This document shows, in pieces, positions 1 to 9,077 of a stretch of 64,000 nt of DNA. Made by a program: the position numbers and the translations under genes. The notes beneath the pieces were generated by a model. The model did no database searches, was not told the origin of the DNA, and was given only the letters and a program-made list of their open reading frames with translations. Source of the DNA: Gammaproteobacteria bacterium (lineage in GTDB: Bacteria; Pseudomonadota; Gammaproteobacteria; HK1); assembly GCA_012103455.1 (NCBI GenBank), contig WLWT01000001.1:1846001-1910000 (forward strand), given 5' to 3'. Position 1 is the first letter of the stretch. Every line of letters begins with the position of its first letter.

Positions 1-2
1 TC

Positions 3-1145
3 ACTAGCCGCAATGAGCTGGACGATGCGGGGGGCGTACTCTATCTGGACGATTTAGCTGCGAACACACCAAGCGCGGCCAATATCGTGGCGTACGCCGA
101 TATCGTGCGCGAGCGCTCGATCATGCGTGAACTCATCCGCACGGGTACCGAGATTGCCAGTGGAGCTTTTAATCCTGAAGGGCGTAATGCGCGCGAACTG
201 CTCGAGCAAGCCGAGCAGTTGGTGTTTCAGATCGCAGAGCGCGGTGCTGGCGCATCCAACGGCTTCATCGCTATCAAGGATCTGCTCGTCGATGTAATGG
301 AACGCATTGATGAGTTGTATCAGCGCGATAGTCCCGTTACCGGCGTTCCTAGTGGATTCACCGAACTCGATGAACGTACCTCAGGGTTGCAGCGCGGCGA
401 TCTCATCGTCGTGGCGGGGCGCCCGTCCATGGGTAAGACATCGTTTGCTATGAACGTAGTGGAGCATGCGGCGATCAATTTTGCTGCCACTGTCGCCGTA
501 TTCAGTATGGAGATGCCCGCTGAGCAGCTCATCATGCGCATGATGTCGTCGCTCGGCAAAGTGGATCAACTCAAAGTGCGCACGGGCAAATTGTCCGACG
601 ATGACTGGCCACGGCTTACGGACGCGCTGGGCAAACTGTCGGAAACCAAGATTTTCGTTGACGATACGCCAGCGCTGACCCCGACCGAGGTGCGGGCTCG
701 CTGCCGGCGATTGAAACGCGAACACGGTTTGGCGCTAGTGGTCGTCGATTATCTGCAGCTCATGCAAGGGCAATCGAGCAAAGAAAACCGGGCCACGGAA
801 ATATCGGAAATCTCCAGATCGCTAAAAGCGTTGGCAAAGGAGCTGATGGTGCCCGTTGTCGCCCTGTCGCAGTTGAACCGGAGTTTGGAACAACGCCAGG
901 ACAAACGGCCCGTGATGTCCGATCTGCGTGAATCTGGCGCCATAGAACAGGATGCCGACGTTATCCTGTTTATTTACAGGGACGAGGTGTACAACGAGAA
1001 TAGCCCCGATAAAGGTACCGCCGAGGTCATCATAGGCAAGCAGCGCAACGGCCCCATCGGCAAAATCAAACTGACTTGGTTGGGTCATATCACCAAGTTC
1101 GAAAACTACGCTTCCGATGCGCAAGTACAAGGTTTCCTCAGATGA
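3..1145 (+). CDS. dnaB: Replicative DNA helicase DnaB (5' end outside window)
   Basis: Hexameric RecA-fold helicase that unwinds DNA at the replication fork. The reading frame is open from base 3, so the N-terminus lies upstream of the window. The visible part holds the end of the N-terminal domain, the linker, and the whole ATPase domain. Walker A is GRPSMGKTSF at about 418-447, and a Walker B-like VVVDYLQLM lies near 740. The C-terminal arginine-rich stretch SQLNRSLEQRQDKRPVMSDL is typical of DnaB. The TGA stop overlaps the ATG of alr (ATGA), so the two genes are translationally coupled. The dnaB-alr order is common in Gammaproteobacteria. The family assignment is firm. Confidence 0.97.
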   Translation, partial: TSRNELDDAGGVLYLDDLAANTPSAANIVAYADIVRERSIMRELIRTGTEIASGAFNPEGRNARELLEQAEQLVFQIAERGAGASNGFIAIKDLLVDVMERIDELYQRDSPVTGVPSGFTELDERTSGLQRGDLIVVAGRPSMGKTSFAMNVVEHAAINFAATVAVFSMEMPAEQLIMRMMSSLGKVDQLKVRTGKLSDDDWPRLTDALGKLSETKIFVDDTPALTPTEVRARCRRLKREHGLALVVVDYLQLMQGQSSKENRATEISEISRSLKALAKELMVPVVALSQLNRSLEQRQDKRPVMSDLRESGAIEQDADVILFIYRDEVYNENSPDKGTAEVIIGKQRNGPIGKIKLTWLGHITKFENYASDAQVQGFLR

Positions 1146-2227
1146 CCAGGCCAGCCCGGCTGGTACTGAGTGCCGCCGCTTTGCGCCGCAATTTCAAGGC
1201 CGTCCAATCCCGCGCGAACGACGCCCACATCTACGCTGTAGTGAAAGCAAATGCTTATGGCCATGGCATCGTCTGGGCGGCGCGGGTATTGAATGAGGCG
1301 GGCGCTCGCGCTTTTGCCGTCGCGTGTATGGAAGAGGCGGTTTGCATTCGTGAGGCGGGGCTACACCAACGAGTCCTACTGCTAGCAGGGGCGGTGGATG
1401 ACCGAGAGCTATCGCAAGTGCTTGGCTACGGGTTCGATCTGGTGGTACATCGCCAGGAGCAGGTCGAAGCGTTGCTGCGCCGGGACGTATCGTGTGGCGG
1501 TCTAGTCTGGATAAAAATCGATACAGGAATGGGACGGCTCGGTTTTCCCGCGCACCGTGCCGCCGAACTATGGCGTCAATTAAAAGCGCATGTAGGTGTA
1601 GGTAGAGTTGGCTTGATGACCCATCTGGCCAACGCTGATGATCCGGACGATCCGGTTACCGCCGATCAGGTTTCGGTTTTTCATTCCGTCTCGGAAAGAC
1701 TTCCGGGCGTGTTCGTAAGCGTTCTGAATTCGGCAGGCCTGCTGATGGTCTCGAAAGCGCGTGGCGATTGGGTGCGCCCCGGCATCATGCTCTATGGTGT
1801 TTGTCCCGTGGCCGGAAAGGCCGCATCCGATTACGGGCTCACGCCGGTAGCACGCTTCGAGTCTGCATTGATCGACGTCAAGCCCTTGCCCAAGGGGGCA
1901 CGTATCGGTTACGGCGGTACTACAGTGTTGGAGCGTGACAGTCGCATCGGTGTGGTTGCTGCGGGTTACGGTGATGGTTACCCCCGAGGCATAGCGGCCG
2001 GTACCCCGGTGATAGTTGCGGGTGCTGCGGTGCCTATAGTTGGACGGGTGTCCATGGATATGCTGACCGTGGACTTAACGGACTGCCCGAATGCTGCGTT
2101 AGGTGATCGGGTGCTTTTGTGGGGGGGCGATTTATCCGTCGAAGCGATTGCAGCGCGTGCTAATACCATCGGTTATGAGTTGCTGTGCCGGGTGACCAAT
2201 CGGGTAGTGCGCACCACCGGGGGGTGA
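1142..2227 (+). CDS. alr: Alanine racemase
   Basis: PLP enzyme that interconverts L- and D-alanine for peptidoglycan synthesis. The start is taken at the ATG overlapping the dnaB stop, giving MTRPARLVL and 361 residues, close to the usual 355-370. A longer in-frame start inside dnaB is less likely. The PLP lysine lies in VVKANAYGHG near residue 38. The second-domain catalytic tyrosine region reads RIGYGGTTVLERDSR, followed by GVVAAGYGDGYPR, and the beta-domain motif GRVSMDMLTVDLT is intact. No key residue is missing. It is transcribed together with dnaB. Confidence 0.97.
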   Translation: MTRPARLVLSAAALRRNFKAVQSRANDAHIYAVVKANAYGHGIVWAARVLNEAGARAFAVACMEEAVCIREAGLHQRVLLLAGAVDDRELSQVLGYGFDLVVHRQEQVEALLRRDVSCGGLVWIKIDTGMGRLGFPAHRAAELWRQLKAHVGVGRVGLMTHLANADDPDDPVTADQVSVFHSVSERLPGVFVSVLNSAGLLMVSKARGDWVRPGIMLYGVCPVAGKAASDYGLTPVARFESALIDVKPLPKGARIGYGGTTVLERDSRIGVVAAGYGDGYPRGIAAGTPVIVAGAAVPIVGRVSMDMLTVDLTDCPNAALGDRVLLWGGDLSVEAIAARANTIGYELLCRVTNRVVRTTGG

Positions 2228-2257
2228 AGCTCCTCCAATGTCAGAGCTTGATTGATG

Positions 2258-2749
2258 TCAGGGCTCGAGGTTGAGTTGATCACCTGACCTTAGCGATAAT
2301 CTGGAGGCGGTGCCGCCGGCCAACTCCAATACGGCGCTGACCGGTTGTCCCGAGTGGATCGATTCCTCGGACAAAGGCTCTGTACTATCGACCACCCGAA
2401 CGACGCGGCCATCCGGTGCGACAAATAGCATGGTAAGAGGGATGAAAGTGTTCTTCATCCACATCGATACCGGGCGCGGTGGCTCGAACAGAAAGAGCAT
2501 GCCTTCGCCGTCCGGCAAATGCCGGCGGAACATGAGCCCCCTACGCCGATCTGTGGCCGTTTGCGGCACCTCCACGCGAAAGCTGTGGCGTACACCATCC
2601 GCTGTGGTGATGTGAACCGTTGACCATCGCATCGTTGTGCTATCGGCGTACACCGTAGCCGCGGTCAAGAGAAAAAAAGCCACTAGCAACACGGCGCGTT
2701 GCCGTGCCACTGCCTTTGCCCAGCAATTTGGCGCCCAGCGAGTTAGCAC
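2258..2749 (-). CDS. DUF192 family exported protein
   Basis: A 163-residue protein with an N-terminal hydrophobic export segment (about residues 18-35, ending TVYADS) followed by one DUF192 domain. Family marks are RRGLMFRRHLPDGEGMLFLF and MWMKNTFIPLTMLFV. DUF192 proteins are small secreted beta-barrel-like proteins of unknown biochemical role, often found in aquatic bacteria. The gene starts with GTG and is convergent with alr, leaving a 30-base gap. It could have a downstream start, since the 16 residues before the hydrophobic core are longer than a normal signal-peptide n-region. Confidence 0.85.
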   Translation of the reverse strand: MLTRWAPNCWAKAVARQRAVLLVAFFLLTAATVYADSTTMRWSTVHITTADGVRHSFRVEVPQTATDRRRGLMFRRHLPDGEGMLFLFEPPRPVSMWMKNTFIPLTMLFVAPDGRVVRVVDSTEPLSEESIHSGQPVSAVLELAGGTASRLSLRSGDQLNLEP

Positions 2750-2767
2750 CTAGGGAATGACACCCCA

Positions 2768-2804
2768 GGGATTTACCTCCGAGGGATTTACCTCCGAGGG
2801 ATTT
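2768..2804. repeat. 15-bp tandem repeat, about 2.5 units
   Basis: The unit GGGATTTACCTCCGA occurs twice in a row with a partial third copy, just upstream of the DUF192 gene start. It is a slippage-type micro-repeat in the spacer between two minus-strand genes. It could affect the promoter of the DUF192 gene; there is no direct sign of function. Confidence 0.7.
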
Positions 2805-2831
2805 GGCGCGCGATGACTTATCATGACTAGC

Positions 2832-3437
2832 TTATCGTACGCCGGCCGTTAGTTTGAGGGCACGTAGCCCAGCGGTGAATCCGCTTAAGGATACCGGCAC
2901 GGTGACAGGGGTGCGGCGTTTGTCATGAAAAGTGATGAATGCTTTGTTGCCGCGTTTTAGTGAGTTCAATAGCTCTTCTTTTAACTGAATCCCAGCTTTG
3001 CAGCCACCATCGATTTTTTTCTTACCTTCCGTATCGGCGCCCTCCCATGTTTCGCAGCGCTCGATGGGTACGTTGATAGTCTCGCCCTTATCGATTTGTA
3101 TCTTGATGCCTAGCGGCAGGTAGATGCCGAGGGGCATGGTCAGCACCGCCACGGCTTGATCGGGCTGCTGCGGCGGATAGGCCACCGCCATGTGCAGGAT
3201 GCGTAACTTACGTTCCTTGTGACGCCAATCTTGAAACATATGGCATTGCTCAAAGGCTTTGCCATCTTCTTTCTTGAATTGTTCGCAGCGCAGTGTCCAA
3301 TCTTTGTGTTTGGCGCCGTTCTTCGTCTGCGCTAGGGCAGGTTGTAGTGCCGATGCGCAGGCTAAGGCGAGCATCATCGCCGCAACGGCTAGAGAGTGTG
3401 AGGGTCTAGCCAGCGTACACTTGTTCATATTTTTCAA
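2832..3437 (-). CDS. Invasion-associated locus B (IalB) family protein
   Basis: A 201-residue exported protein. A signal peptide covers about residues 1-36 (hydrophobic LAVAAMMLALACASALQPAL, cleavage near ALAQ). The mature part matches the IalB family: a DWTLRCE beginning, a QCHMFQDW segment, LTMPLGIYLPLGI in the middle, and paired cysteines (CETWEG, GGCKAG). IalB was first described as an erythrocyte-invasion factor of Bartonella, but the family is widespread in free-living Proteobacteria as periplasmic proteins of unknown role, so no virulence function should be inferred. The gene stands alone, with a long spacer upstream. Confidence 0.85.
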   Translation of the reverse strand: MKNMNKCTLARPSHSLAVAAMMLALACASALQPALAQTKNGAKHKDWTLRCEQFKKEDGKAFEQCHMFQDWRHKERKLRILHMAVAYPPQQPDQAVAVLTMPLGIYLPLGIKIQIDKGETINVPIERCETWEGADTEGKKKIDGGCKAGIQLKEELLNSLKRGNKAFITFHDKRRTPVTVPVSLSGFTAGLRALKLTAGVR

Positions 3438-3824
3438 CCCCGTCCTTTAAATCTGGCTTTGGAGTACCGGTGACGGTTACAGCCACCGGCGCTGCTTGAA
3501 CCGGTTTGACAGATTAGTTGTCGCGATCCTAACGAGTCTTCAGAAAAAGGGTATAGCCGCGGTACGGTATCGTCTGCTTGTCATCGCTCTTCGGCCACCG
3601 TGCCGGCTATTGACTGTACCTAAGAATATGCGCGCGAGTCACCGGTGGTTGGTTTTGTGCGCCAGTCATCAGATCGTCAGAATTCATCTTCAAGTCGCTG
3701 ACTTTTTGTGACATTTGCCACACGTGTCCACGCTACAGTGTGAAAGCCTTGGCACAACTGGTGCGGGGAAAAGGTCAAACTCTCTACCCATAAACGGCGG
3801 GTAGCACACAAAGGATGCAAGACG
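3438..3824. other. Intergenic spacer between ialB-like gene and small ORF
   Basis: About 390 bases between divergent genes. Short open frames exist on both strands, but none has a plausible ribosome binding site or a recognisable product. The stretch presumably carries the divergent promoters. No clear operator or RNA structure stands out. Confidence 0.5.
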
Positions 3825-3992
3825 ATGATGAAGAAAGCTCTAATAGTCGGACCCTTGGCAATAATCGCCGGAAGCGCAACCTACCTACTCGACAGTGGTT
3901 CATTGGTAAGCGGCGTCAACTCTGAGATGAGCGCGATGGTAGTTGCCGTGCTCGCAGTCTTACCTCTTTTCTCCGATTGGCTGGAAGCTTGA
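3825..3992 (+). CDS. Small hydrophobic protein, 55 aa
   Basis: A short ORF beginning ATG ATG AAG AAA at 3825. It encodes MMKKALIVGPLAIIAGSATY, then a polar stretch, a second hydrophobic segment (MVVAVLAVLPLF) and the end SDWLEA. Two hydrophobic segments suggest a small membrane or exported peptide. An AAGGATG stretch lies about 11 bases upstream of the ATG. A GC-rich hairpin with a T-run follows at 4111, supporting a short independent transcript. No family is recognised. It is probably a real small gene, but coding cannot be proved by eye. Confidence 0.5.
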   Translation: MMKKALIVGPLAIIAGSATYLLDSGSLVSGVNSEMSAMVVAVLAVLPLFSDWLEA

Positions 3993-4110
3993 GAAGATTG
4001 GTTAGCACCCAGGACTCACCTCTTCGGGTGTGGCTTCCTTGGGCGTGACGATGAAACTCTAGGCACCCTAATTGATGCATGACTCCTCCCTCCCCCCGTA
4101 AGCGGGGTTT

Positions 4111-4137
4111 AGGCCACAACGATGTGGCTTTTTTTTT
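4111..4137 (+). terminator. Rho-independent terminator
   Basis: The stem GCCACA/TGTGGC (4113-4118 with 4123-4128) closes a four-base loop and is followed by nine T residues. It ends the transcript of the 55-aa small ORF and lies immediately before MITE copy A. Confidence 0.85.
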
Positions 4138-4153
4138 GCGCGGCGCCTATAAA

Positions 4154-4293
4154 GGACGCCTCTAAAAATAGTCATTTTTCCGTGAGTGCAAGGAAGCACC
4201 GCGCGCAGAACCGCAGTGTATAGGTGATACCTGAGGATTGGAGCACGGCGCTGACGCCGCAATCGCGGAAAAAGTGCATTTTTAGAGGTGCCC
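4154..4293 (-). mobile_element. MITE copy A (140 bp)
   Basis: Non-coding 140-bp element with terminal inverted repeats (GGACGCCTCTAAAAA left, TTTTTAGAGGTGCCC right), flanked on both sides by TAAA (4150-4153 and 4294-4297). It is one of seven copies in the window. The reference orientation starts GGGCACCTCTAAAAATGCAC; this copy is inverted. It lies in the 5' region of the yqgE-like gene, so that gene's promoter may lie in or across the element. Confidence 0.92.
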
Positions 4294-4329
4294 TAAAGAT
4301 GCGAACCGCCCGGTTGCTCCGTTACACTT

Positions 4330-4989
4330 TTGCGTAGCCTGCATATCATCGAGCCTAAGCGGCGTCAGAGTGTCACCGTGCACAGATTAACGTGCTTTGC
4401 CAGCGTGCTTTCCTTATGCGTAGTGCTTTGCGCTGGTGTGGGCGCGCAGGCGCAAGAACTCTCGTTCGCGCCGGCCAAGGGTATGTTCTTGGTAGCGGCG
4501 CCGCGCTTGATCGATCCTAATTTCTCCAAGACTGTGGTTTTGCTTTTGGAGGCGAATGAGTCCGGTGCCTTGGGTTTGGTCGTAAACCGGCCATCTACCG
4601 TTACCTTGGGTCGTGCGTTCACTATCTTTGGGCAAACGCCGATCGCAGAGCATCCGGTGCATTACGGCGGTCCGCTGGAACCGCGCCAGGTCTACGTGTT
4701 GTTGCGCACCGCTACTCCTCTTGAAGGCACTCAGCGGATCAGAGGAGACATCTATGTGACCACCAAAGTCAATGCGCTTTGGCGCGCCAAAGACGAACAT
4801 TGGGGGGCAAACCGTTGGCGGGCGATCGCCGGATATGCCGGTTGGGCGCCGAGGCAACTGCAAGGAGAGATCGAACGCGGAGATTGGCGCGTCCTTCCCG
4901 CGGATGAACACTCGCTGTTCGAGGTGCCAACGCTCGCCATGTGGACGGAGCTGTGGCGGCAATTGGATGGCCTGTGGGTCGATGGCTAG
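4330..4989 (+). CDS. yqgE: YqgE/AlgH (DUF179) family protein with signal peptide
   Basis: The DUF179 core is clear: KGMFLVAAPRLIDPNFSKTV, LGLVVNRPS and HYGGPLEPRQVYVL, followed by GYAGWAPRQLQGEIERGDW. YqgE/AlgH proteins are normally cytosolic and about 185 residues long. This one carries an N-terminal hydrophobic leader (LTCFASVLSLCVVLCAGVGA then QAQE) that looks like a cleavable signal peptide, so it is probably exported. The annotated TTG start at 4330 gives 219 residues. A GTG at 4378 gives a more compact leader (MHRLTC...) and may be the true start. The usual partner ruvX does not follow. MITE copy A lies just upstream. Confidence 0.85.
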   Translation: MRSLHIIEPKRRQSVTVHRLTCFASVLSLCVVLCAGVGAQAQELSFAPAKGMFLVAAPRLIDPNFSKTVVLLLEANESGALGLVVNRPSTVTLGRAFTIFGQTPIAEHPVHYGGPLEPRQVYVLLRTATPLEGTQRIRGDIYVTTKVNALWRAKDEHWGANRWRAIAGYAGWAPRQLQGEIERGDWRVLPADEHSLFEVPTLAMWTELWRQLDGLWVDG

Positions 4990-5009
4990 TGGGTCGATAG
5001 CCTGTGGGC

Positions 5010-5528
5010 TCAATTGAGGACTCTGGACTCACCGGCGGCAAGCGGCTGCCCTCCATCGTTTTGCGCGGCACCCCAGTCAGCCTGGATTGCGCCATTGCTC
5101 AGCAACGAGATGAGCGAGTGCAGCAACTGTGGGTCTAGCACTACCTCCACGCCCATTCCGCTTTGCGGGTGAAGGCACAGTACAGGGGAGCCTGTAGGCG
5201 AGACTTTTTTTTGAATCCTCGCTAGTAGCACGGGCGCCTCGCCGAGTGGCAAGCTGGCCGCCGCCTCGTTGAACTCGGTCTGAAAATCGGCGCCTACAAG
5301 AGCCGTTTCGCGTTCGAATTCGGTGACTGTCTTGCGCGTCGCCTGGTCGGGTATCATCGCTGCGCGCCCACTGCTTTCCACTATTTCTGTGAGCACGGGT
5401 TGCAGCAATTTGAGGTAACGCTGGGTCACCCAAAAGCGAAATTCGAGTCTATTGTCGGTGCTCAGCCGAAGCAGTAAGCGGTCTTCCAACGCAGAATAGC
5501 TCACTTGTAATTGCGCAATGCGCGTCAT
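5010..5528 (-). CDS. Conserved hypothetical protein
   Basis: About 172 residues from the ATG at 5528 (MTRIAQLQVSY); a longer in-frame start at 5576 would add 16 residues. The protein is soluble, with no signal or membrane segment. Features include LEDRLLLRLSTDNRLEFRFW near the N-terminus, which resembles a short beta-rich domain seen in uncharacterised gammaproteobacterial proteins, and a helical middle (TEFERETALVGADFQTEF). I cannot assign a function. It is convergent with the yqgE-like gene and divergent from zapE. Confidence 0.6.
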   Translation of the reverse strand: MTRIAQLQVSYSALEDRLLLRLSTDNRLEFRFWVTQRYLKLLQPVLTEIVESSGRAAMIPDQATRKTVTEFERETALVGADFQTEFNEAAASLPLGEAPVLLARIQKKVSPTGSPVLCLHPQSGMGVEVVLDPQLLHSLISLLSNGAIQADWGAAQNDGGQPLAAGESRVLN

Positions 5529-5623
5529 ATTGAACACTCGATCTGCGGCGCAAAAAATGCCTAGCCTGAACACCATAACAAATCCGCCGGCTCGATGGCG
5601 GCTATCCGTGAACGCTGCGTCCG

Positions 5624-6766
5624 ATGAATACTAACTTCACCCCCCGCGCCCGCTATGACCACGAAATCGAAACCGGGATACTGCAACCCGATCCCATGCA
5701 AGCCAAAGCAGTCGATGCTTTGCAGAATATTTACCAGGCGCTCCTGGTATCGCCGCCCGAGCCCGAAGGTGGTGTGCCGGGTTGGCTGAAATCGCTTATG
5801 TCATCGACGCGCATATCATCGGCGCTTAGGTCGCCGGCGCCGGGGGCGCCTATTCGAGGACTATATCTATTCGGTGGTGTGGGGCGGGGCAAGACCCATC
5901 TGGTGGACAGCTTTCACGACGCGCTACCCTTCGCTGCTAAGATGCGCATTCATTTTCATCGTTTTATGCAGCGGGTTCACGCTGAATTGAAGACACTTAG
6001 GCGTCAATCGGACCCATTGCTGAGTGTGGCCGAGCGCCTGGCCAGCGAGGCCCGCGTGCTGACCTTCGATGAATTTCATGTCGCGGACGTCACCGACGCA
6101 ATGCTGCTTGGCCGTTTGTTAGAGGCGCTATTTGCACGCCGCGTTACCCTGATCACCACCTCGAATATTCATCCTGATGATCTCTATGCCGGCGGCTTGC
6201 AACGGGCCCGTTTTCTACCGGCTATTGCGCTCCTAAAGGAGCACACCACGGTCATGCACCTCAATAGTGACAACGACTACCGGCTGCGCCTGCTGGAACA
6301 AGCCGAGATCTACCATTGTCCGCTGGATGACACTGCGCATGAGTCATTAGCGGCGAGCTTCGATGCCATCGCCCCGTATCATTCTCTCAGCGGCGAGGCA
6401 TTGGATATTCTGGGCCGCTCGATCGATACGGTGCGCAGCGCCCCGGGTATCGTCTGGTTTGATTTTTATGCCATCTGTGATGGTCCCCGCGGTGCTGCGG
6501 ATTACATCGAGATCGGGCGTTTGTTTCATACAGTACTGGTGTCGAACGTGCCTCAGTTCAGCCGCCGTGACAACGATAGGGCTTTGCGTTTCACCCTGTT
6601 GGTCGATGAATTGTACGACCGTAGCGTGAACCTGATCGTTTCCGCGGCGGCGGCGCCCCACGAGCTCTACTTGGAGGGGCGTCATGAATTCGCTTTTCAA
6701 CGCACGGCTAGCCGTCTGACCGAGATGGGCTCGACGCAATACCTGCGCAAGCCGCATCTGCCCTAG
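5624..6766 (+). CDS. zapE: Cell division ATPase ZapE (AFG1/YhcM family)
   Basis: AAA-type ATPase of 380 residues. ZapE binds the Z ring in E. coli and affects division under stress; its relative Afg1 is a mitochondrial ATPase. Walker A is LFGGVGRGKTHL (about residue 86), followed by the family mark FHRFMQRVH. Walker B is VLTFDEFHVADVTDAM, and sensor-like segments ITTSNIHPDDLY and NGLQRARFLPAI-type (here GGLQRARFLPAI) are present. The length and start (MNTNFTPRARYDHE) fit the family. It is divergent from the hypothetical gene at 5010 and is followed by about 175 bases before the EF-G paralogue. Confidence 0.93.
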   Translation: MNTNFTPRARYDHEIETGILQPDPMQAKAVDALQNIYQALLVSPPEPEGGVPGWLKSLMSSTRISSALRSPAPGAPIRGLYLFGGVGRGKTHLVDSFHDALPFAAKMRIHFHRFMQRVHAELKTLRRQSDPLLSVAERLASEARVLTFDEFHVADVTDAMLLGRLLEALFARRVTLITTSNIHPDDLYAGGLQRARFLPAIALLKEHTTVMHLNSDNDYRLRLLEQAEIYHCPLDDTAHESLAASFDAIAPYHSLSGEALDILGRSIDTVRSAPGIVWFDFYAICDGPRGAADYIEIGRLFHTVLVSNVPQFSRRDNDRALRFTLLVDELYDRSVNLIVSAAAAPHELYLEGRHEFAFQRTASRLTEMGSTQYLRKPHLP

Positions 6767-6941
6767 GGCCTGAACCGGCCCTAAGATGCCGCCGCGCCCG
6801 CTCGATTGCAAAAGATTGCTTGACGCACAGCGCCAGCGTGATATGACGTAGCTCGGGAAGAAGCAGGCAAGGCTCGATTGCCGAAAACCAGCCAGCAGCG
6901 GCCCATGGAATCAGATTCATCCAAAAAAAGAGGAGAACCCC

Positions 6942-8981
6942 ATGCCTTCATACACCACCGGAGATATCCGTAATGTGGCCTTGGTTGGCCACGGCGGCGC
7001 CGGAAAGACGATGTTGCTAGAGGCGATGTTGCAGCGCGCCGGCGTGTTGGAAGACATGGGATCTATCGAGCGGGGCAGCACCGTCTCCGATCACGAGCCC
7101 GAAGAGAAGCACCACCAGCACTCACTGTTCTCCTCCGTTGCCAGTTTTGACCACGGCGGTGTCCACGTAAACGTAATAGACACCCCTGGCTACCCTGATT
7201 TTCTGGGCCGTGCCCTGGCTCCATTAGCGGCGGTTGAAACCGCTGTCGTGATCATAGACGCCAAAGCTGGTGTGCAAAACACCACGCGGCGGATGATGGA
7301 GGCGGCGAAGGAACGTGGCTTAGTGCGTCTTATCGTGGTTAATCGAATTGACGTGGATGCAGTCGATATCCCGGCTTTGGTCGGTCAGATCCGTGAAACT
7401 TTCGGGGATGAGTGTTTGCCTATCAACCTTCCCACCTCCGATGGCGGCGTCGCTGATTGTTTTTTCTCGGCCGAGGCAGCCGATACGGTGATGTCGTCGG
7501 TGGATGAGGCTCACACTCAGCTCATCGACCAGGTGGTGGAGATGGACGAACAGTTGATGGAGCTGTATTTAGAGGAGGGCGAGGACATGCAACCGGAACG
7601 GTTGCACGATGCCTTCGGCGCCGCCTTACGGGAAGGGCATCTGATCCCTGTTTGTTTCACCTGCGCTACTCAAGGTGTCGGGGTCGAACAGCTCATGCAT
7701 CTCATACAAACGATGATGCCGAGTCCGGCGGAGGTGCAGGCGGCTACGTTCACGCGTGAAGATGGCGATGAGGTGCAGGCGGTGGCAGATCCAGCCCTGC
7801 CTTTGATAGGTCATGTATTCAAAGTCAGCATCGATCCTTTTGTCGGCAAACTGGGAGTGTTCCGTATCCATCAGGGCTCACTCGGCAAGGATTCGCAGAT
7901 CTTGGTTGGTGATGCGCGCAAAGCCATCCGGGTCGGACATCTATTTCGGTTACGCGGCAAGGAGACCAAGGAGGCGGACAGTGGCGTGGCCGGCGATATT
8001 TGCGCCATGTCCAAGCTCGATGAGCTGGAATACGAAGCGACCTTGCGTGATTCGCACGATATGGATGGATTGACGCTGACGCCCATGCCCATTCCCGCCG
8101 CCATGTATGGACTGGCCATTCAGGCGAAGAGTCGCGGCGACGAGCAGAAAATCTCCGATACCCTGCACAAGATGGTGGCCGAGGATCCGAGTTTGCTGGT
8201 GGAGCACAATGCTGTCACTAATGAGACCGTGATTAAAGGACTCGGCGACTTGCATCTGCGGATGACGCTGGAGCGTATGAGGGAGCGCTATAACGTAGAG
8301 GTGGATACCCACCCGCCGAAGATCGCCTACAAGGAGACGATCCAAGCCAACGCCGAAGGGCACCACCGTCACAAAAAGCAGACCGGTGGCGCCGGCCAAT
8401 TCGGTGAAGTGTTCTTGCGTGTTGAGCCGTTGGCGCGCGGTGGCGGTTTTGAATTCGCCGATCAGGTGGTCGGTGGCGTCATTCCGTCCCAGTTCATTCC
8501 GGCGGTGGAAAAAGGCGTGCGGCAAGTCCTCGAGTCCGGAGCGGTGGCCGGGTATCCGTTCGAGGACGTACGGGTGACTGTATATGACGGCAAATTCCAT
8601 CCGGTGGACTCCAAGGAAATCGCTTTCGTAACGGCCGGCAAGCGCGCTTTTTTGGATGCCGTCAGCAAAGCTAAGCCGATTGTTCTGGAGCCCATCGTTA
8701 ACGTCGATGTCACCGCGCCGCAGGAAAACATGGGTGATATCGCCGGCGATTTGTCCGGCAAGCGCGGGCGCATCAGCGGCACCACGGCTATTGGCGGGGG
8801 GATGGTTGCCATCGCTGGGCAGGCGCCCTTGTCGGAGTTGGAGAGCTATCAGTCGGAGTTGAAATCAGTCACTGGCGGGGCTGGCTCGTACACCATTGAG
8901 TTCAGTCATTACGATCCCGTGCCTAGACCGGTACAGCAACAACTGATGGAGAGCTTCAAGCCAACCGCTGACGACGACTAG
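6942..8981 (+). CDS. Elongation factor G-like GTPase (EF-G paralogue)
   Basis: Translational GTPase of 679 residues, a little shorter than canonical EF-G, of the EF-G2-like subgroup. G1 is GHGGAGKT, G3 is DTPGYPDF, and G4 is NRID in place of the usual NKxD. The insert SDHEPEEKHHQHS replaces the switch I consensus (normally MDWMEQEQERGITI), with the invariant GIT changed to HQH. Domain IV/V motifs such as HKKQTGGAGQFG and GGVIPSQFIPAVEKG are present. A strong ribosome binding site (AGAGGAGA) precedes the ATG. It lies alone rather than in the rpsL-rpsG-fusA-tuf operon, so it is a paralogue whose role in elongation or recycling is unknown. Confidence 0.9.
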   Translation: MPSYTTGDIRNVALVGHGGAGKTMLLEAMLQRAGVLEDMGSIERGSTVSDHEPEEKHHQHSLFSSVASFDHGGVHVNVIDTPGYPDFLGRALAPLAAVETAVVIIDAKAGVQNTTRRMMEAAKERGLVRLIVVNRIDVDAVDIPALVGQIRETFGDECLPINLPTSDGGVADCFFSAEAADTVMSSVDEAHTQLIDQVVEMDEQLMELYLEEGEDMQPERLHDAFGAALREGHLIPVCFTCATQGVGVEQLMHLIQTMMPSPAEVQAATFTREDGDEVQAVADPALPLIGHVFKVSIDPFVGKLGVFRIHQGSLGKDSQILVGDARKAIRVGHLFRLRGKETKEADSGVAGDICAMSKLDELEYEATLRDSHDMDGLTLTPMPIPAAMYGLAIQAKSRGDEQKISDTLHKMVAEDPSLLVEHNAVTNETVIKGLGDLHLRMTLERMRERYNVEVDTHPPKIAYKETIQANAEGHHRHKKQTGGAGQFGEVFLRVEPLARGGGFEFADQVVGGVIPSQFIPAVEKGVRQVLESGAVAGYPFEDVRVTVYDGKFHPVDSKEIAFVTAGKRAFLDAVSKAKPIVLEPIVNVDVTAPQENMGDIAGDLSGKRGRISGTTAIGGGMVAIAGQAPLSELESYQSELKSVTGGAGSYTIEFSHYDPVPRPVQQQLMESFKPTADDD

Positions 8982-9077
8982 CCGTCCGGCGCCGTCATTG
9001 CTAGAAAGATCCCAGTGACAGAAAGGCGTCAACGAGATAAGAACCCTGCCGAGATAAGGACCCTGCGCCGCGCTCCC

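Noticed and set aside
4141..4300. MITE copies taken as small RNA genes or BIME/REP elements
   Set aside because: Direct 4-bp duplications and terminal inverted repeats of fixed length show insertion of a transposable unit. An RNA role is not excluded but is not needed.
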